A stretch of DNA of 64,000 nt. Origin: Rhizobium mesosinicum. GTDB taxonomy: Bacteria; Pseudomonadota; Alphaproteobacteria; Rhizobiales; Rhizobiaceae. Made by a program: the position numbers and the translations under genes. The notes under the pieces are model-generated. The model searched no databases. It had not been told where the DNA came from and saw only the letters and a list, made by a program, of their open reading frames with translations. Below, one piece after another: positions 35,709 through 45,200 of the stretch. The first letter of the stretch is position 1. Every line of letters starts with the position of its first letter. The stretch spans positions 45,027-109,026 of the forward strand of contig NZ_JAEUAK010000017.1 in assembly GCF_019511345.1 (NCBI RefSeq), given 5' to 3'.

Positions 35709-36701
35709 ATGGATACCTTGCCTGTCAACATACCCGGCCTCGTATGGGCCTACCGTTTCTCGCCGGAAAGCAAGAAGGCCGCGCGGCTGCAAAACAGCGC
35801 GACGGCCGCGGAGCTGACTGCGGAGGAGGGTTTCTATTGGCTGCATCTCAATCTTGCCGATGCCCGTGTCCCCGCTCTGCTCGACACGCTCGGCGTGATG
35901 GATGACGCCAAGTCGGCGCTGACCACGCGCGACACGCACGCGGTCCTGACTGTCGATGAACAGATGCTCTACGGCACGCTTGTGGACTGCCAGCGCGAAT
36001 TCGATCAGGACACTGCCGATCTCGGCTGGCTGCATTTCGCCATCTCCGACCGCTTCATCATCACCACGCGCCTGCAGCCGCTGAGAAGCGTGGAGCGGAC
36101 ACGCGTGATGATCGACAAGAATCCCGGCAAGTTCACCCGGCCCGTCGACCTCTTCGAGCTGCTTGTGACCGAGTTCCAGCGCACGCTGATCTCCGTCGTC
36201 ATCGAGCTCACCGAAGAGCTCAACCTGATCGAGGACTTCGTCTACGACAACGCTCCGCGTGACGAACGTCGCAGGCTTGCTCCCGTCCGCCGCACGATCG
36301 TGCGCCTGCATCGCCACCTGCGCACGGTTCTCGCGCTGATGCGGCGAGCGGCAGCCTCCGACGAAGACGAAATGCCTTTCGGCTTCGACGATATTGCCGG
36401 ACGACTGACAAGCCGGCTGGAGACAGTCGATCACGATGTCTATGCGCTGCAGGACCGGGCAAGGCTGCTGCACGAAGAAATCGACTCCAAGCTGTCCTCG
36501 GAGACGAACCGCCACCTCTACATCCTGTCGATCATGACGGCCTTCCTGCTGCCGCCGACGCTGGTGACCGGCTTCTTCGGCATGAACACCGCCAACCTGC
36601 CCTTCGCCGTCGGAGACTACGGCACGGAATATGCCGTGGGGCTCATCCTCGCCTCTATTGCGTTGGCGTGGTGGCTCTTGAAGCGAGTGGATATTCTTTA
36701 G
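35709..36701 (+). CDS. CorA/ZntB-type divalent metal transporter
   Basis: This 330-residue protein has a long cytoplasmic helical N-terminal funnel and two C-terminal membrane helices. The pore signature G-M-N appears in FFGMNTANLPF and the last helix ends WWLLKRVDIL. The residues after GMN (TANLPF in place of the MPEL of CorA) point to the ZntB branch, which moves zinc. Direction of transport cannot be told. A 9-bp inverted repeat lies after the stop. Confidence 0.9.
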   Translation: MDTLPVNIPGLVWAYRFSPESKKAARLQNSATAAELTAEEGFYWLHLNLADARVPALLDTLGVMDDAKSALTTRDTHAVLTVDEQMLYGTLVDCQREFDQDTADLGWLHFAISDRFIITTRLQPLRSVERTRVMIDKNPGKFTRPVDLFELLVTEFQRTLISVVIELTEELNLIEDFVYDNAPRDERRRLAPVRRTIVRLHRHLRTVLALMRRAAASDEDEMPFGFDDIAGRLTSRLETVDHDVYALQDRARLLHEEIDSKLSSETNRHLYILSIMTAFLLPPTLVTGFFGMNTANLPFAVGDYGTEYAVGLILASIALAWWLLKRVDIL

Positions 36702-36705
36702 AGCT

Positions 36706-36740
36706 TTTCCTGGTCAGCTTGCAGCATTCTCACCAGGAAA
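36706..36740 (+). terminator. Possible hairpin after the ZntB-like gene
   Basis: TTTCCTGGT and ACCAGGAAA form a perfect nine-base-pair stem with a 17-base loop, starting five bases after the stop. No T-run follows, so it may be a structure that ends or stabilises the transcript. Confidence 0.45.
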
Positions 36741-36749
36741 GGCTCCCAA

Positions 36750-36777
36750 CGAAAACGCCCGGCTCGATGGCCGGGCG
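36750..36777 (-). terminator. Terminator downstream of BA14K gene
   Basis: CGCCCGGC-TCGATG-GCCGGGCG gives an eight-base-pair stem. On the minus strand it is followed by TTTTCGTT, fitting an intrinsic terminator for the BA14K gene, whose stop lies 24 bases before it. Confidence 0.65.
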
Positions 36778-36800
36778 GGTTAATCAATCTCGGGTTTCCC

Positions 36801-37265
36801 TCAATAGTAGGGCGAATAGCACTGCTGACGCGGACCGTTATAGGGCTGGAACGTATTGTCGTAGACCCTGTAGGAGCGGTAGCGATTTTCGCACCACGCG
36901 ACGTGGCGCGGCGTCATGCCCGAAGGAGCCGGTGCAGGCGCATAGTAGCGCGGCTGAGCGACGACGGCGCCGCCGACGATGGCACCGGCACCGAAGGCGG
37001 CCAGCGGATACCAGTAGCCGTTATAGCGGCGATAGCCCGGACGATAATAGGAATAACCGCGATAGCCGCCGTACCAGCCGGGACGGTAGGCACGAGGGTA
37101 GTAGCCGGGGCGATAATAACGGCGGTACTGGACGGTTTCGACAGGCGACGATTTCTCCACCTGCGGGGCGGCCGGCATCTGAATTGCCTGCGACGGCACG
37201 AAGCTCGTCGCAACGACGGCGGCGGCCATAACCGCAGTCGCGACCCTTTTACTCAGCCCAAACAT
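36801..37265 (-). CDS. BA14K family protein
   Basis: This 154-residue protein has an N-terminal signal sequence (about 1-27), a middle block very rich in Tyr, Arg, Gly and Pro (about 46-85), a hydrophobic glycine/alanine/valine segment near 90-103, and the C-terminal BA14K motif HVAWCENRYRSYRVYDNTF with a second Cys near the end. BA14K is an immunoreactive Brucella protein, and the family is widespread in Rhizobiales at the cell surface with lectin-like activity reported. A role in surface or host interaction is an inference. Confidence 0.9.
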   Translation of the reverse strand: MFGLSKRVATAVMAAAVVATSFVPSQAIQMPAAPQVEKSSPVETVQYRRYYRPGYYPRAYRPGWYGGYRGYSYYRPGYRRYNGYWYPLAAFGAGAIVGGAVVAQPRYYAPAPAPSGMTPRHVAWCENRYRSYRVYDNTFQPYNGPRQQCYSPYY

Positions 37266-37410
37266 TGCGTATCTCCGATCAAGAGCGAAAAAAACCTGCC
37301 CGGTAACGGATAGAATGGGAAATTGTTCCCAAAAGATCCGAAAACGGCATCCACGCTCCGTTTTTTACCGAAGGCCAAATGAACCGGGCATTAACCGCTG
37401 GCGACCGTCC

Positions 37411-38673
37411 TCAGGCAACGACCGAAAGCTTTGCCTGATCACCCTGCAACCGATTGACCATGAAGCTCGAATACCACTCGAGGAACTGCATGACGCCGCC
37501 TTCATGAGCGGCAGAATAGGGACCGGGCTCATAGGCCGGCGAGTGGATGCCGAAGGCGTTCTCTTCGACGATGCGGCGATCCTGATCGTTGGTTTCGGTC
37601 CAGACGTGGGTCAGTTCCTCGAGATTGTAGTCTACTCCTTCGACCGCATCCTTATGGACGATCCATTTGGTCGTCACCGCCGTCTCGTTGGCACTCAGCG
37701 GCAGCACCCGGAAGGAGATGGCGTGGTCGCCGAGCAGATGGTTCCATGTGGTCGGATAGTGGAACAGCAGCATAGTGCCGATGTGGCTGATCTTGACATC
37801 GTCGGAGAGCGGGCGCTTGACGGCGGGCTTGCCGGACATGGTGTAGCTTTCGGCGTCCTCGATCAGCGGCATGCGGGCGGTGCGGAACTGTCCGTCCGGC
37901 GAGATCTGGAACTTGCTCGGCAGGCCGGCCGCTTCGCAGCGCGCCCAGTGGCCGGCAATCTCCGGATCGTCGGCACCACCATCCGTGCCGGTTACGCTCG
38001 GCGCTTCCGGATAGGTGCGGCAGAGCTCAGGATGATTTGCAGCGCAGTGATAGCACTCTCGGTTATTCTCCCAAACCAGCTTCCAGTTGCCCTTCTCGAT
38101 GATGGTGCTCTGGAAGGCGATCTTGGCCTCGCTGATGTGATGAGGCGCCATATAGGGCTCGATCTTGTCGCGCACGGACTGGAAGTCCGGTGCGTTATTG
38201 GCCAGGCAGATGAAGACGTAGCCGGCGACGATTTCGCAATGGACCGGCTTCAGTCCGTAGCCGCTCTTATCGAAATCATCGCCCATGTGGCGCGCGAAGG
38301 CGAGCTTGCCGTCGAGATCGTAGGTCCACTGATGATAGGGGCAGACGAGCCGTACCGACGAACCGTGCTCCTTGGTGCAGACGCGCGAGCCGCGGTGGCG
38401 ACAGCTATTGTGGAAGGCTCGAATGACATTGTCGCGTCCGCGCACGATGACGACGGGATAGTCGCCGATCTGGACGGTAAAATAGGCGCCCGGCTTCGGC
38501 AGTTCGCAGTCATGGCCGATGAACAGCCAGTCGCGATAGTAGATCATCTCCATGTCCAGACGGAAATAATCCTCATCGATGTAGAAGGGTTGCTCGAGGC
38601 TGAAACCCTCGCGGCGGCCCTTGAGCTGGCGCAAAACGTTGCTGCGAATATCCATCTGCCTATCCTCGTGCAT
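37411..38673 (-). CDS. Rieske aromatic-ring-hydroxylating-type oxygenase, alpha subunit (GbcA/Stc2-like)
   Basis: This is a 420-residue Rieske mononuclear iron oxygenase. The [2Fe-2S] ligands lie in CRHRGSRV and CPYHQWTYD. The mononuclear iron site is near ENNRECYHCAANHPEL. The overall sequence resembles the N-demethylating oxygenases GbcA (glycine betaine) and Stc2 (stachydrine) more than ring hydroxylases; this is recall, not a search. The reductase partner (GbcB type) is not adjacent in the window. ATG at 38673 has AAAGGAG upstream; 38655 is a valid alternative start. Inverted repeats lie upstream. Confidence 0.85.
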   Translation of the reverse strand: MHEDRQMDIRSNVLRQLKGRREGFSLEQPFYIDEDYFRLDMEMIYYRDWLFIGHDCELPKPGAYFTVQIGDYPVVIVRGRDNVIRAFHNSCRHRGSRVCTKEHGSSVRLVCPYHQWTYDLDGKLAFARHMGDDFDKSGYGLKPVHCEIVAGYVFICLANNAPDFQSVRDKIEPYMAPHHISEAKIAFQSTIIEKGNWKLVWENNRECYHCAANHPELCRTYPEAPSVTGTDGGADDPEIAGHWARCEAAGLPSKFQISPDGQFRTARMPLIEDAESYTMSGKPAVKRPLSDDVKISHIGTMLLFHYPTTWNHLLGDHAISFRVLPLSANETAVTTKWIVHKDAVEGVDYNLEELTHVWTETNDQDRRIVEENAFGIHSPAYEPGPYSAAHEGGVMQFLEWYSSFMVNRLQGDQAKLSVVA

Positions 38674-39044
38674 GTGGCTGCCACTCCTTTAGAGCACGGC
38701 AGCGGAAGCGCGCCCGTTTCCTTCTCGCTCCGGAGAGCTGGTAATGGCGTCATTTAAGCACCGAGCATGCCGGTCGCTTGGTTGTAAAGCGACATCCGCT
38801 TCGAAATTGACGACAGTGAGCCGGGCATCCTCAGAAACAATCACTGACCGTTGATCGTTGTCAATTACGACATTTCGCGGCGCTTCAGAAATAAGCGAAT
38901 CCAATGCTGCGGACCAATCTTGTCGCATTTGCGACATCCCGCTCTCAAACCGGCACCCGCGCCTTCTTCCCGTTATTTTAACAGGACGTTAAGCACGAAA
39001 TCCTATCCTTCGCAGTGACCGACACAGCGAAGACTGCGAAAGCC
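38674..39044. other. Intergenic region upstream of the Rieske oxygenase
   Basis: This 371-base region contains repeated TGTC/GACA elements at 38859-38872 and 38921-38936 and two similar GCGACATCC words (one near 38790, one at 38931). I see no gene that I can support; a frame of 82 codons at 38689-38937 has no family-like features. It probably holds the oxygenase promoter. Confidence 0.55.
38921..38936. promoter_or_regulatory. Perfect inverted repeat TGTCGCA-TT-TGCGACA
   Basis: The two seven-base arms match perfectly. A second, weaker copy TGTC-AATTAC-GACA is at 38859-38872. Both lie between 185 and 265 bases upstream of the Rieske oxygenase start, a possible binding region for a GlxA/GATase-AraC type activator or another regulator. 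The factor is unknown. Confidence 0.5.
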
Positions 39045-39653
39045 ATGGCCAAACTTCGATATTTCGACGCGCGGGAACAGATCAAGCCCGCCGAATCGCG
39101 GCTTCCTACCAAGCACTCGGAATTCCTGCGCACCGGCCGCATCAGCCGCCGTCGCGAAGACTGGCTTCCGGAGGAGCGCCGCTATCTCACCCATGAGGAA
39201 GTGGCTGAAAGGACTGCACGCAAGCTGCAGGCCGCCGGCGAAAAAACCCACCAGAATATCAACGGCTTCCACCGTTCCATCCAGTTCCCGAAGATGATCT
39301 TCCACCGGACGCTGGCTGACAGCCCGCATCTCGGCTACTGCCACGTCACGGCCTCACGTACCAAATTCGCCCGCTACGACGAGGTGGCATGGGCTTTCTA
39401 TATCGCCAACTTCTATTCCGACATCGGCGACAACGACAATTTCTTCGACAATATCGCAGTGCAGAATTCCCGCATGTATTTCGCCGTGGCGATCAAGCCG
39501 GGCGACAGCACGCCGGAGAGGATGGTGGTCGACCGCTCGGTGCGGGGCAACGGCCTCCTCTTCCGCACCGACGATCCGCAGATCGCCATCCGCAACATCC
39601 TCCTGCTTGGCGCCCGTAACGAACAGCTGCGCCAAATCATTCGCCAACTGTAG
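39045..39653 (+). CDS. Conserved hypothetical protein (possibly DUF6656)
   Basis: This 202-residue cytoplasmic protein has no signal or membrane segment. The sequence is rich in charged and aromatic residues: RYLTHEEVAERTARKLQAAGEKTHQNI, a FHRTLADSPHLGYCHVTASRTKFAR block, AWAFYIANFYSDIGDNDNFF and DRSVRGNGLLFRTDDPQIA. I recall close relatives in Rhizobium, possibly listed as DUF6656, but I cannot name a function. The ATG at 39045 was preferred to the GTG at 39015; neither has a strong ribosome site. Confidence 0.75.
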   Translation: MAKLRYFDAREQIKPAESRLPTKHSEFLRTGRISRRREDWLPEERRYLTHEEVAERTARKLQAAGEKTHQNINGFHRSIQFPKMIFHRTLADSPHLGYCHVTASRTKFARYDEVAWAFYIANFYSDIGDNDNFFDNIAVQNSRMYFAVAIKPGDSTPERMVVDRSVRGNGLLFRTDDPQIAIRNILLLGARNEQLRQIIRQL

Positions 39654-39742
39654 ATTCGCCGACGGTTGATCCGCCAGCTCCGGGCGGGATTGATCGCGCC
39701 GCAAGGAAGGCCTAATGACTGCCGCAGTAAAACGGGCAGGAC

Positions 39743-40717
39743 ATGGCAAGAATAATCGACATCACGGCGGACAGACAGACGGCGCTCGAAGCCGGCTGCG
39801 CGGCACTTGCCGAAGGCTTCGCGATCGCCGTTCCGACCGAGACGGTCTATGGCCTTGCCGCCGACGCCACCAATCCGGCCGCCATCACCCGCATCTATGA
39901 GACCAAGGGGCGGCCGCGCTTCAATCCGCTAATCTGCCACATGGCGGATCTTGCGATGGCAGAGGCCTATGCAGAATTCGATCCGATCTCACGCGCGCTC
40001 GCAGAAGCCTTCTGGCCCGGCCCGCTGACGCTGGTACTGCCGCTGCAGACCGGCACCGCGATCCATGCGCTGGCGACCGCGGGCCTCGACAGCGTCGGCA
40101 TCCGCATACCGAAAGGCTTTACCGGCGATCTGATCCGCGCCTTCGGGCGGCCGGTTGCGGCTCCGAGCGCCAATACGTCAGGCAAAGTGAGCGCCACGAG
40201 CGCTGCCCATGTCGAAGCTGATCTCGGGGCAAAGATACCCCTCATCCTCGATGCTGGCGCGAGTACCGTCGGCGTGGAATCGACGATCGTAAAGGTCGAG
40301 AACGGCGAGCTGCGACTACTGCGGCCGGGCGGATTGCCGGCCAAGGAGATAGAGCGGGTGGCCGGCAAGCGTTTGCTGCGTTCCAAGAAAGCAAGCGCGG
40401 CGATCGAAGCGCCGGGCATGCTCGCCTCGCATTATGCACCGGGCGCAGCCGTTCGGCTCGAAGCCACAGCACTGGAACCCGGTGAAGCGTTGATTGCCTT
40501 CGGTCCAGACAGAGTGGCGGGCGCCGAGCAAGCGGCTATCACGCTGAACCTCAGCCCACGCGGCGATCTCTCGGAAGCGGCCGCCAATCTTTTCGACTAC
40601 ATGAAGAAGGCGGATGCCAGCGGCGCGGCCGTGATCGCCTTTTCGCCTATCCCCGACGAAGGGCTTGGAGAGGCGATCAACGACCGGCTGCGGCGCGCGG
40701 CAGCACCGCGCGAATGA
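39743..40717 (+). CDS. Threonylcarbamoyl-AMP synthase, Sua5 type
   Basis: This 324-residue protein makes threonylcarbamoyl-AMP for the t6A37 modification of ANN-decoding tRNAs. The YrdC core shows PTETVYGLAADA, YETKGRPRFNPLICH, WPGPLTLVL, GIRIPKG, APSANTSGKVS and VGVESTIVK. After a linker (LRPGGLP, then SHYAPGAAVRLE) comes the C-terminal Sua5 domain, so it is the longer Sua5 form and not the short TsaC. The stop overlaps an ATG that begins the next frame (ATGA), suggesting coupling with the downstream dehydrogenase. Confidence 0.95.
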   Translation: MARIIDITADRQTALEAGCAALAEGFAIAVPTETVYGLAADATNPAAITRIYETKGRPRFNPLICHMADLAMAEAYAEFDPISRALAEAFWPGPLTLVLPLQTGTAIHALATAGLDSVGIRIPKGFTGDLIRAFGRPVAAPSANTSGKVSATSAAHVEADLGAKIPLILDAGASTVGVESTIVKVENGELRLLRPGGLPAKEIERVAGKRLLRSKKASAAIEAPGMLASHYAPGAAVRLEATALEPGEALIAFGPDRVAGAEQAAITLNLSPRGDLSEAAANLFDYMKKADASGAAVIAFSPIPDEGLGEAINDRLRRAAAPRE

Positions 40718-40737
40718 GGAAAGAGGGACCCGGCTCC

Positions 40738-42174
40738 ATGGGCAGTACAAGCATTTCTCCAGACGTTATCGAACGTTTCACCGCCATCGTCGGCGAAAAA
40801 TATGCGCTGCGCAGTGAAGCTGATCTCGCGCCGCACCTCATCGAAAACCGCGGCCTCTATCACGGCTCCTCTCCTCTCCTGCTGAAACCCGGTACGGTCG
40901 AGGAAGTCTCCGCAATCATGAAGCTTGCGACAGAGACCGGCACGGCGATCGTGCCGCAAACCGGCAATACCGGCCTCGTAGGCGGACAGACGCCGCGCGA
41001 GGGCAAGGCAGACGTCATCCTTTCGCTCGAACGCATGAACAGGATCCGCGATGTCGATCCTGTCGCGAACGTGCTGGTCGCCGATGGCGGCGCGATCCTC
41101 GCCGACGTACAGAAGGCGGCCGAGGCGCATGGCCGACTGTTTCCGCTGTCGCTCGGATCGGAAGGCTCCTGCCGTATCGGCGGGAACCTCTCCACCAATG
41201 CCGGGGGAACCGCGGTTCTAGCCTATGGCAACATGCGCCAACTCTGCCTCGGCCTCGAAGTCGTGCTGCCGACGGGCGAGATCTGGGACGGGCTCCGCCG
41301 CCTCAAAAAGGACAATACGGGCTATGATCTGCGCGATCTCTTCATCGGCGCTGAGGGCACGCTCGGCATCATAACCGGCGCGGTGCTGAAGCTTTTCCCG
41401 CAGCCGCTCGGCCATCAGGTGGCCTTTGCCGGGCTTTCTTCGGTCGAGGACGCGCTCGCCTTCTTCAATCTCGCTTCCAGCCTCTGCGGCACGTCACTGA
41501 CGGGCTTTGAACTGATGCCGCGCTTCGGCGTCGAGATCACCGTGCGCAATATCGACGGCGTACGCGATCCGCTGGAGACGCCGCATGACTGGTATGTGCT
41601 CATTGATATCTCCACCTCCGATTCCGCCGAGACGGCCGAGCGGATGATGAATGCCGTTCTCGAACAGGGTTTCGAAGCGGGGCTTGTGCAGGATGCGGCA
41701 ATCGCCTCCTCCGTCGCACAGCAGAAGGCACTTTGGCACATGCGCGAGAGCATGTCAGACGCCCAGAAGCCGGAGGGCGGCTCGATCAAGCACGATGTTT
41801 CCGTTCCGGTTTCCAAGATACCGCAGTTCATGAACGAGGCCGGAGAGGCGGTAATGGCGGCCATGCCCGGCGCGCGCATCTGCGCCTTCGGCCATATGGG
41901 CGACGGCAACATCCATTACAACATCTCGCAGCCTGTTGGTGCCGACAAGGATGCCTTCATCGCCCGCTGGCACGAAATGAACCATATCGTGCATGGACTG
42001 GTGCTTGCCCATGGCGGTTCGATTTCCGCCGAGCATGGCATCGGTCAGCTGAAGCGTGACGAACTGGCGTCGATCCGACCGGCAATCGAAATGGAGCTTA
42101 TGCGCCGCATCAAGCGTGCCTTCGATCCGGCCGGCATCATGAACCCGGACAAAGTTGTGAGCCTCAAGGATTGA
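40738..42174 (+). CDS. FAD-binding D-2-hydroxyacid dehydrogenase (D2HGDH/GlcD type)
   Basis: This 478-residue flavoprotein belongs to the FAD-linked oxidase family with D-2-hydroxyglutarate and D-lactate dehydrogenases. The PP-loop is VPQTGNTGLVGGQTP, followed by SLGSEGSCRIGGNLSTNAGGTAVLAYGN and DLRDLFIGAEGTLGIITGAVLKLFP. The C-terminal metal-binding region GHMGDGNIHYN and SAEHGIGQLKRDEL is intact. The substrate cannot be fixed from sequence, but D-2-hydroxyglutarate is the family favourite at this length. The start could also be the ATG at 40714 that overlaps the upstream stop. Confidence 0.9.
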   Translation: MGSTSISPDVIERFTAIVGEKYALRSEADLAPHLIENRGLYHGSSPLLLKPGTVEEVSAIMKLATETGTAIVPQTGNTGLVGGQTPREGKADVILSLERMNRIRDVDPVANVLVADGGAILADVQKAAEAHGRLFPLSLGSEGSCRIGGNLSTNAGGTAVLAYGNMRQLCLGLEVVLPTGEIWDGLRRLKKDNTGYDLRDLFIGAEGTLGIITGAVLKLFPQPLGHQVAFAGLSSVEDALAFFNLASSLCGTSLTGFELMPRFGVEITVRNIDGVRDPLETPHDWYVLIDISTSDSAETAERMMNAVLEQGFEAGLVQDAAIASSVAQQKALWHMRESMSDAQKPEGGSIKHDVSVPVSKIPQFMNEAGEAVMAAMPGARICAFGHMGDGNIHYNISQPVGADKDAFIARWHEMNHIVHGLVLAHGGSISAEHGIGQLKRDELASIRPAIEMELMRRIKRAFDPAGIMNPDKVVSLKD

Positions 42175-42207
42175 GGTTCATGGTGTCGTCCAGAGCAGTG
42201 ATGCAGC

Positions 42208-45200
42208 CTAGCCGGTGCCTCCGGTCAGCAGCTGGAGCGCAGGCGACTGCTGCGTATTGTTCTTGATGTCGTACATGGCCGTGAAGCGCTTAACCAGCTT
42301 ATCCACCTTCTTAGGGTCCCGCAGATCTTCGAGCTTCACGAAGCGGCCAAGGAGATCGGCCTGCTTGGCGACGTCCATCGACGAAATCTGCGCCGGCAGG
42401 CTATAGGCCGTCTGGATGACCTGATAGAGAGCCTTGTCGCCAAGAATGTTGTAGAGCGACGTGACGTCGCCGGCCTTGCGCTTGAAATAGAGCGCCAGGC
42501 GAACGCCGTCATTCTTTTCGCCCTCCTGGGTTTCCAGGGTCATCTGCACATACTGCTGCTGCGTATTCGCCTCGGCCTGCTTGTCCTGGATTGTACCCAT
42601 CTTGGCGCGGGTCAGGCTCCCGTCCTTGTCGAAATTGAAGGAAGCGACGATCTCCTTAAAGCGCTCGTCGGCCTTGGTGTTAACATAGCTCTTCTTATCA
42701 TCCGGATCGGACGTGAATATCTTCTTTAGCGTATCCTTGCTGTAGTCCTTCGGATCGAGGCCGTTGGCTTTCAGCACGAGATCCGTCAGGCGCTTGTCGG
42801 CCAGGAAATCGTCGAGCGATGTTACGGTTGGAATGGTCTTGCCGAAATAATCCACCTCTTTGGTGGCGTCCTTGGAAGCACGGTCCTTTGCTGGCCCGTC
42901 CTTCATCAACATCGTTGCCTGCGACTTGTAGTCGGTCGCATATTTCGCCATGGTGGCGGCAGAGAGAGCCGACATGGGCTCAGCAGCCTTGCCATCGGAA
43001 TCGAAGTTGAAAGCGCGCACCATCTTGGTAATGCGGTCGTCCTTGAAGGATGCGACATATCCCTTCGGATCGTACGGGTCGCTGACCAGCAGCTTGCGCA
43101 TGGTGGAGCGTGAAACGTCGTCCGTCGTCAGGCCGTAAGCCTGCAGCGCCATCTGATAAAGATCCGGATAGGAGTCGTTGCCGAGAAGCGTATCGGCGGT
43201 TTTATTGGTCTTCATGAAATCATTGACATTCTTCACACCATGGGTGTCATCCATTCGCGATTTGTAGTTCGCGATGATGCGGTCAATGAGATCGTCGCTC
43301 TGATCATTGACGCGAGCGCCATAGTTGTCTGAGGTGTTCGTCGTCTGCTCACCGGTCTGGGCGGCAGTCGAGGTCGGGAGCGATCCGTCTGCGGCGAAAT
43401 TGAAAGCAGCGTTGAGATCGCCCTGTCCGACGGACGCAGCATGGGCCGGGTCGGTGAGAATATTCTTCAGCTCGGCGTTGCTTGTGTCGTAGGCCAGGCC
43501 ATAGGCCATTTTCAGGTAGTCCGTCAGGGACGAGTCGGCAAGCAGCTGATCGACATCGTTAACGTCGCCCATCCGATCCAGAATGTCCTGTTCGCGTATG
43601 GAGGCGGCCGAATTCAGGGAAGCCATCTGTGCGGATGTCTGCGCCGAACCGGGGGCGGCGGTGCCGTCCGCCTGGAAATTAAACGCCGCCTTCACATTGG
43701 CATAAGGTCCGGTGCCGCTCTGATCGGTGAGAACGCTACGCAGATCAGCGTCTGAAACGCTCGTCGGAATACTGAAGGCATACCGAATATAGCTGTTGAG
43801 CTTCGGGTCGCCCAGCAACTGATCGACGCTGGTGATCGAGAGCATTGCGTTGGCGTAATAAGTGGCAGCGCCGTCTGCCTTCTTGTTCATCGCGGCAACC
43901 TGATCTGCACTCTGCGAGAGAGTATTTTGAGCGACCGTGCCGTCCTGACGGAAATTGAAGAGCCGATAGACGTCGCTATAGCCCTGGGCCGCAGCGACCG
44001 TCGGATCGGTCAGAATGCTGCGAAGCGTGGTGTCGCTGATGTCGTTGCCGATCTGCATGCTGGAGCGCAGAAAGCTCACGGCTTTGTCGTCGGCGAGGAA
44101 TACATCGACCGCCGCGGTCGTGCCGTTGTTGGAAAGGTCGCTGAGCTTGGCCTGATAATACGAAGAGTTGTTTGCGACGAGCTGATTAATGCCCTGAAGC
44201 TGGAGAGTATTTTGGGCGCCGACAACACTGCCATCCGGCTGCGTCTGAAAGGTGACGGAACCATCCGCATTGAAATTGAAGGCATCGTGGATGTTCTGAT
44301 GGCCTGCGGTAGCGGCATAAGCAGAATCCGTGAGGATGTTCTTCAGTTCGGCATTGCTGAAATCCTGACCAAGGCCGTAGGCATCCTTGATGTAAGAGGT
44401 CAGCATATTGTCGGAAAGCAATTCGTCGACGTTGTCGATCGGGCTGACGCCGCCCGGCGGCATCATCATGTTCGAGAAGTGGCTGGCGACGTTTGCCGCG
44501 CCATTCACTATGCCCGTCAACTGGGCATAGGACTGCGCGCGCTCCGTCAGGGAGACCGTACCGTCGGACTTGAAATTGAAAGCTGCATAAGCGTCACCCA
44601 GATCGACCGAACGCGCGTAGGCGGGATCGGTCAGAACGTTGCGCAGCTGCGTGAAGCCAGGATCCATGTTGAAGGCGGCACGAACATAGTCTGCAAGCCG
44701 CTTGTCGTTGACCAGTTGATCCACGTTGGTGATCGTGCCGATCTTGGACAGATAGTAGCTCTTGTTGAGATCCGACATTGCTTGGCTGGTGTAGTACACA
44801 TCGCTGGCCGTGCCGTCGCGGTCGACGATTTGCGGTGCAGTCTTGATGTTATACTGTTCGATGACGTTGTTCTTCTGCGCCGCGGTCTGAGCAACGCCGC
44901 CAACTGCCGGAGCGCGGAACGCGTAGAGCGAAGCGACGGCCTGGGTCTGATCGGAATTTTGCGCAGACCCGTTGACCGAGCCATCGGCGTTGAAGCTGAA
45001 ATAAGAACGCAGTTCCTTGTATTTGTCGCCGACGTAGTTCAGCGACGGATCGGGATTGGTGAGGGGCGCGTCGCCGCCAAGCGTCGAAGGATCGCTCGTC
45101 AGCACCATCTTGATGAAAGCGTCGTCGGCAGTTGCCGGATCGATGCCGACGGACTGCAGCGCCACCGTGCGCAGGCGGGGATCGGCGAGCAGATCGTCGA

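Noticed and set aside
38689..38937. 82-codon minus-strand frame upstream of the Rieske oxygenase
   Set aside because: No similarity or ribosome site; overlaps the inverted-repeat region.
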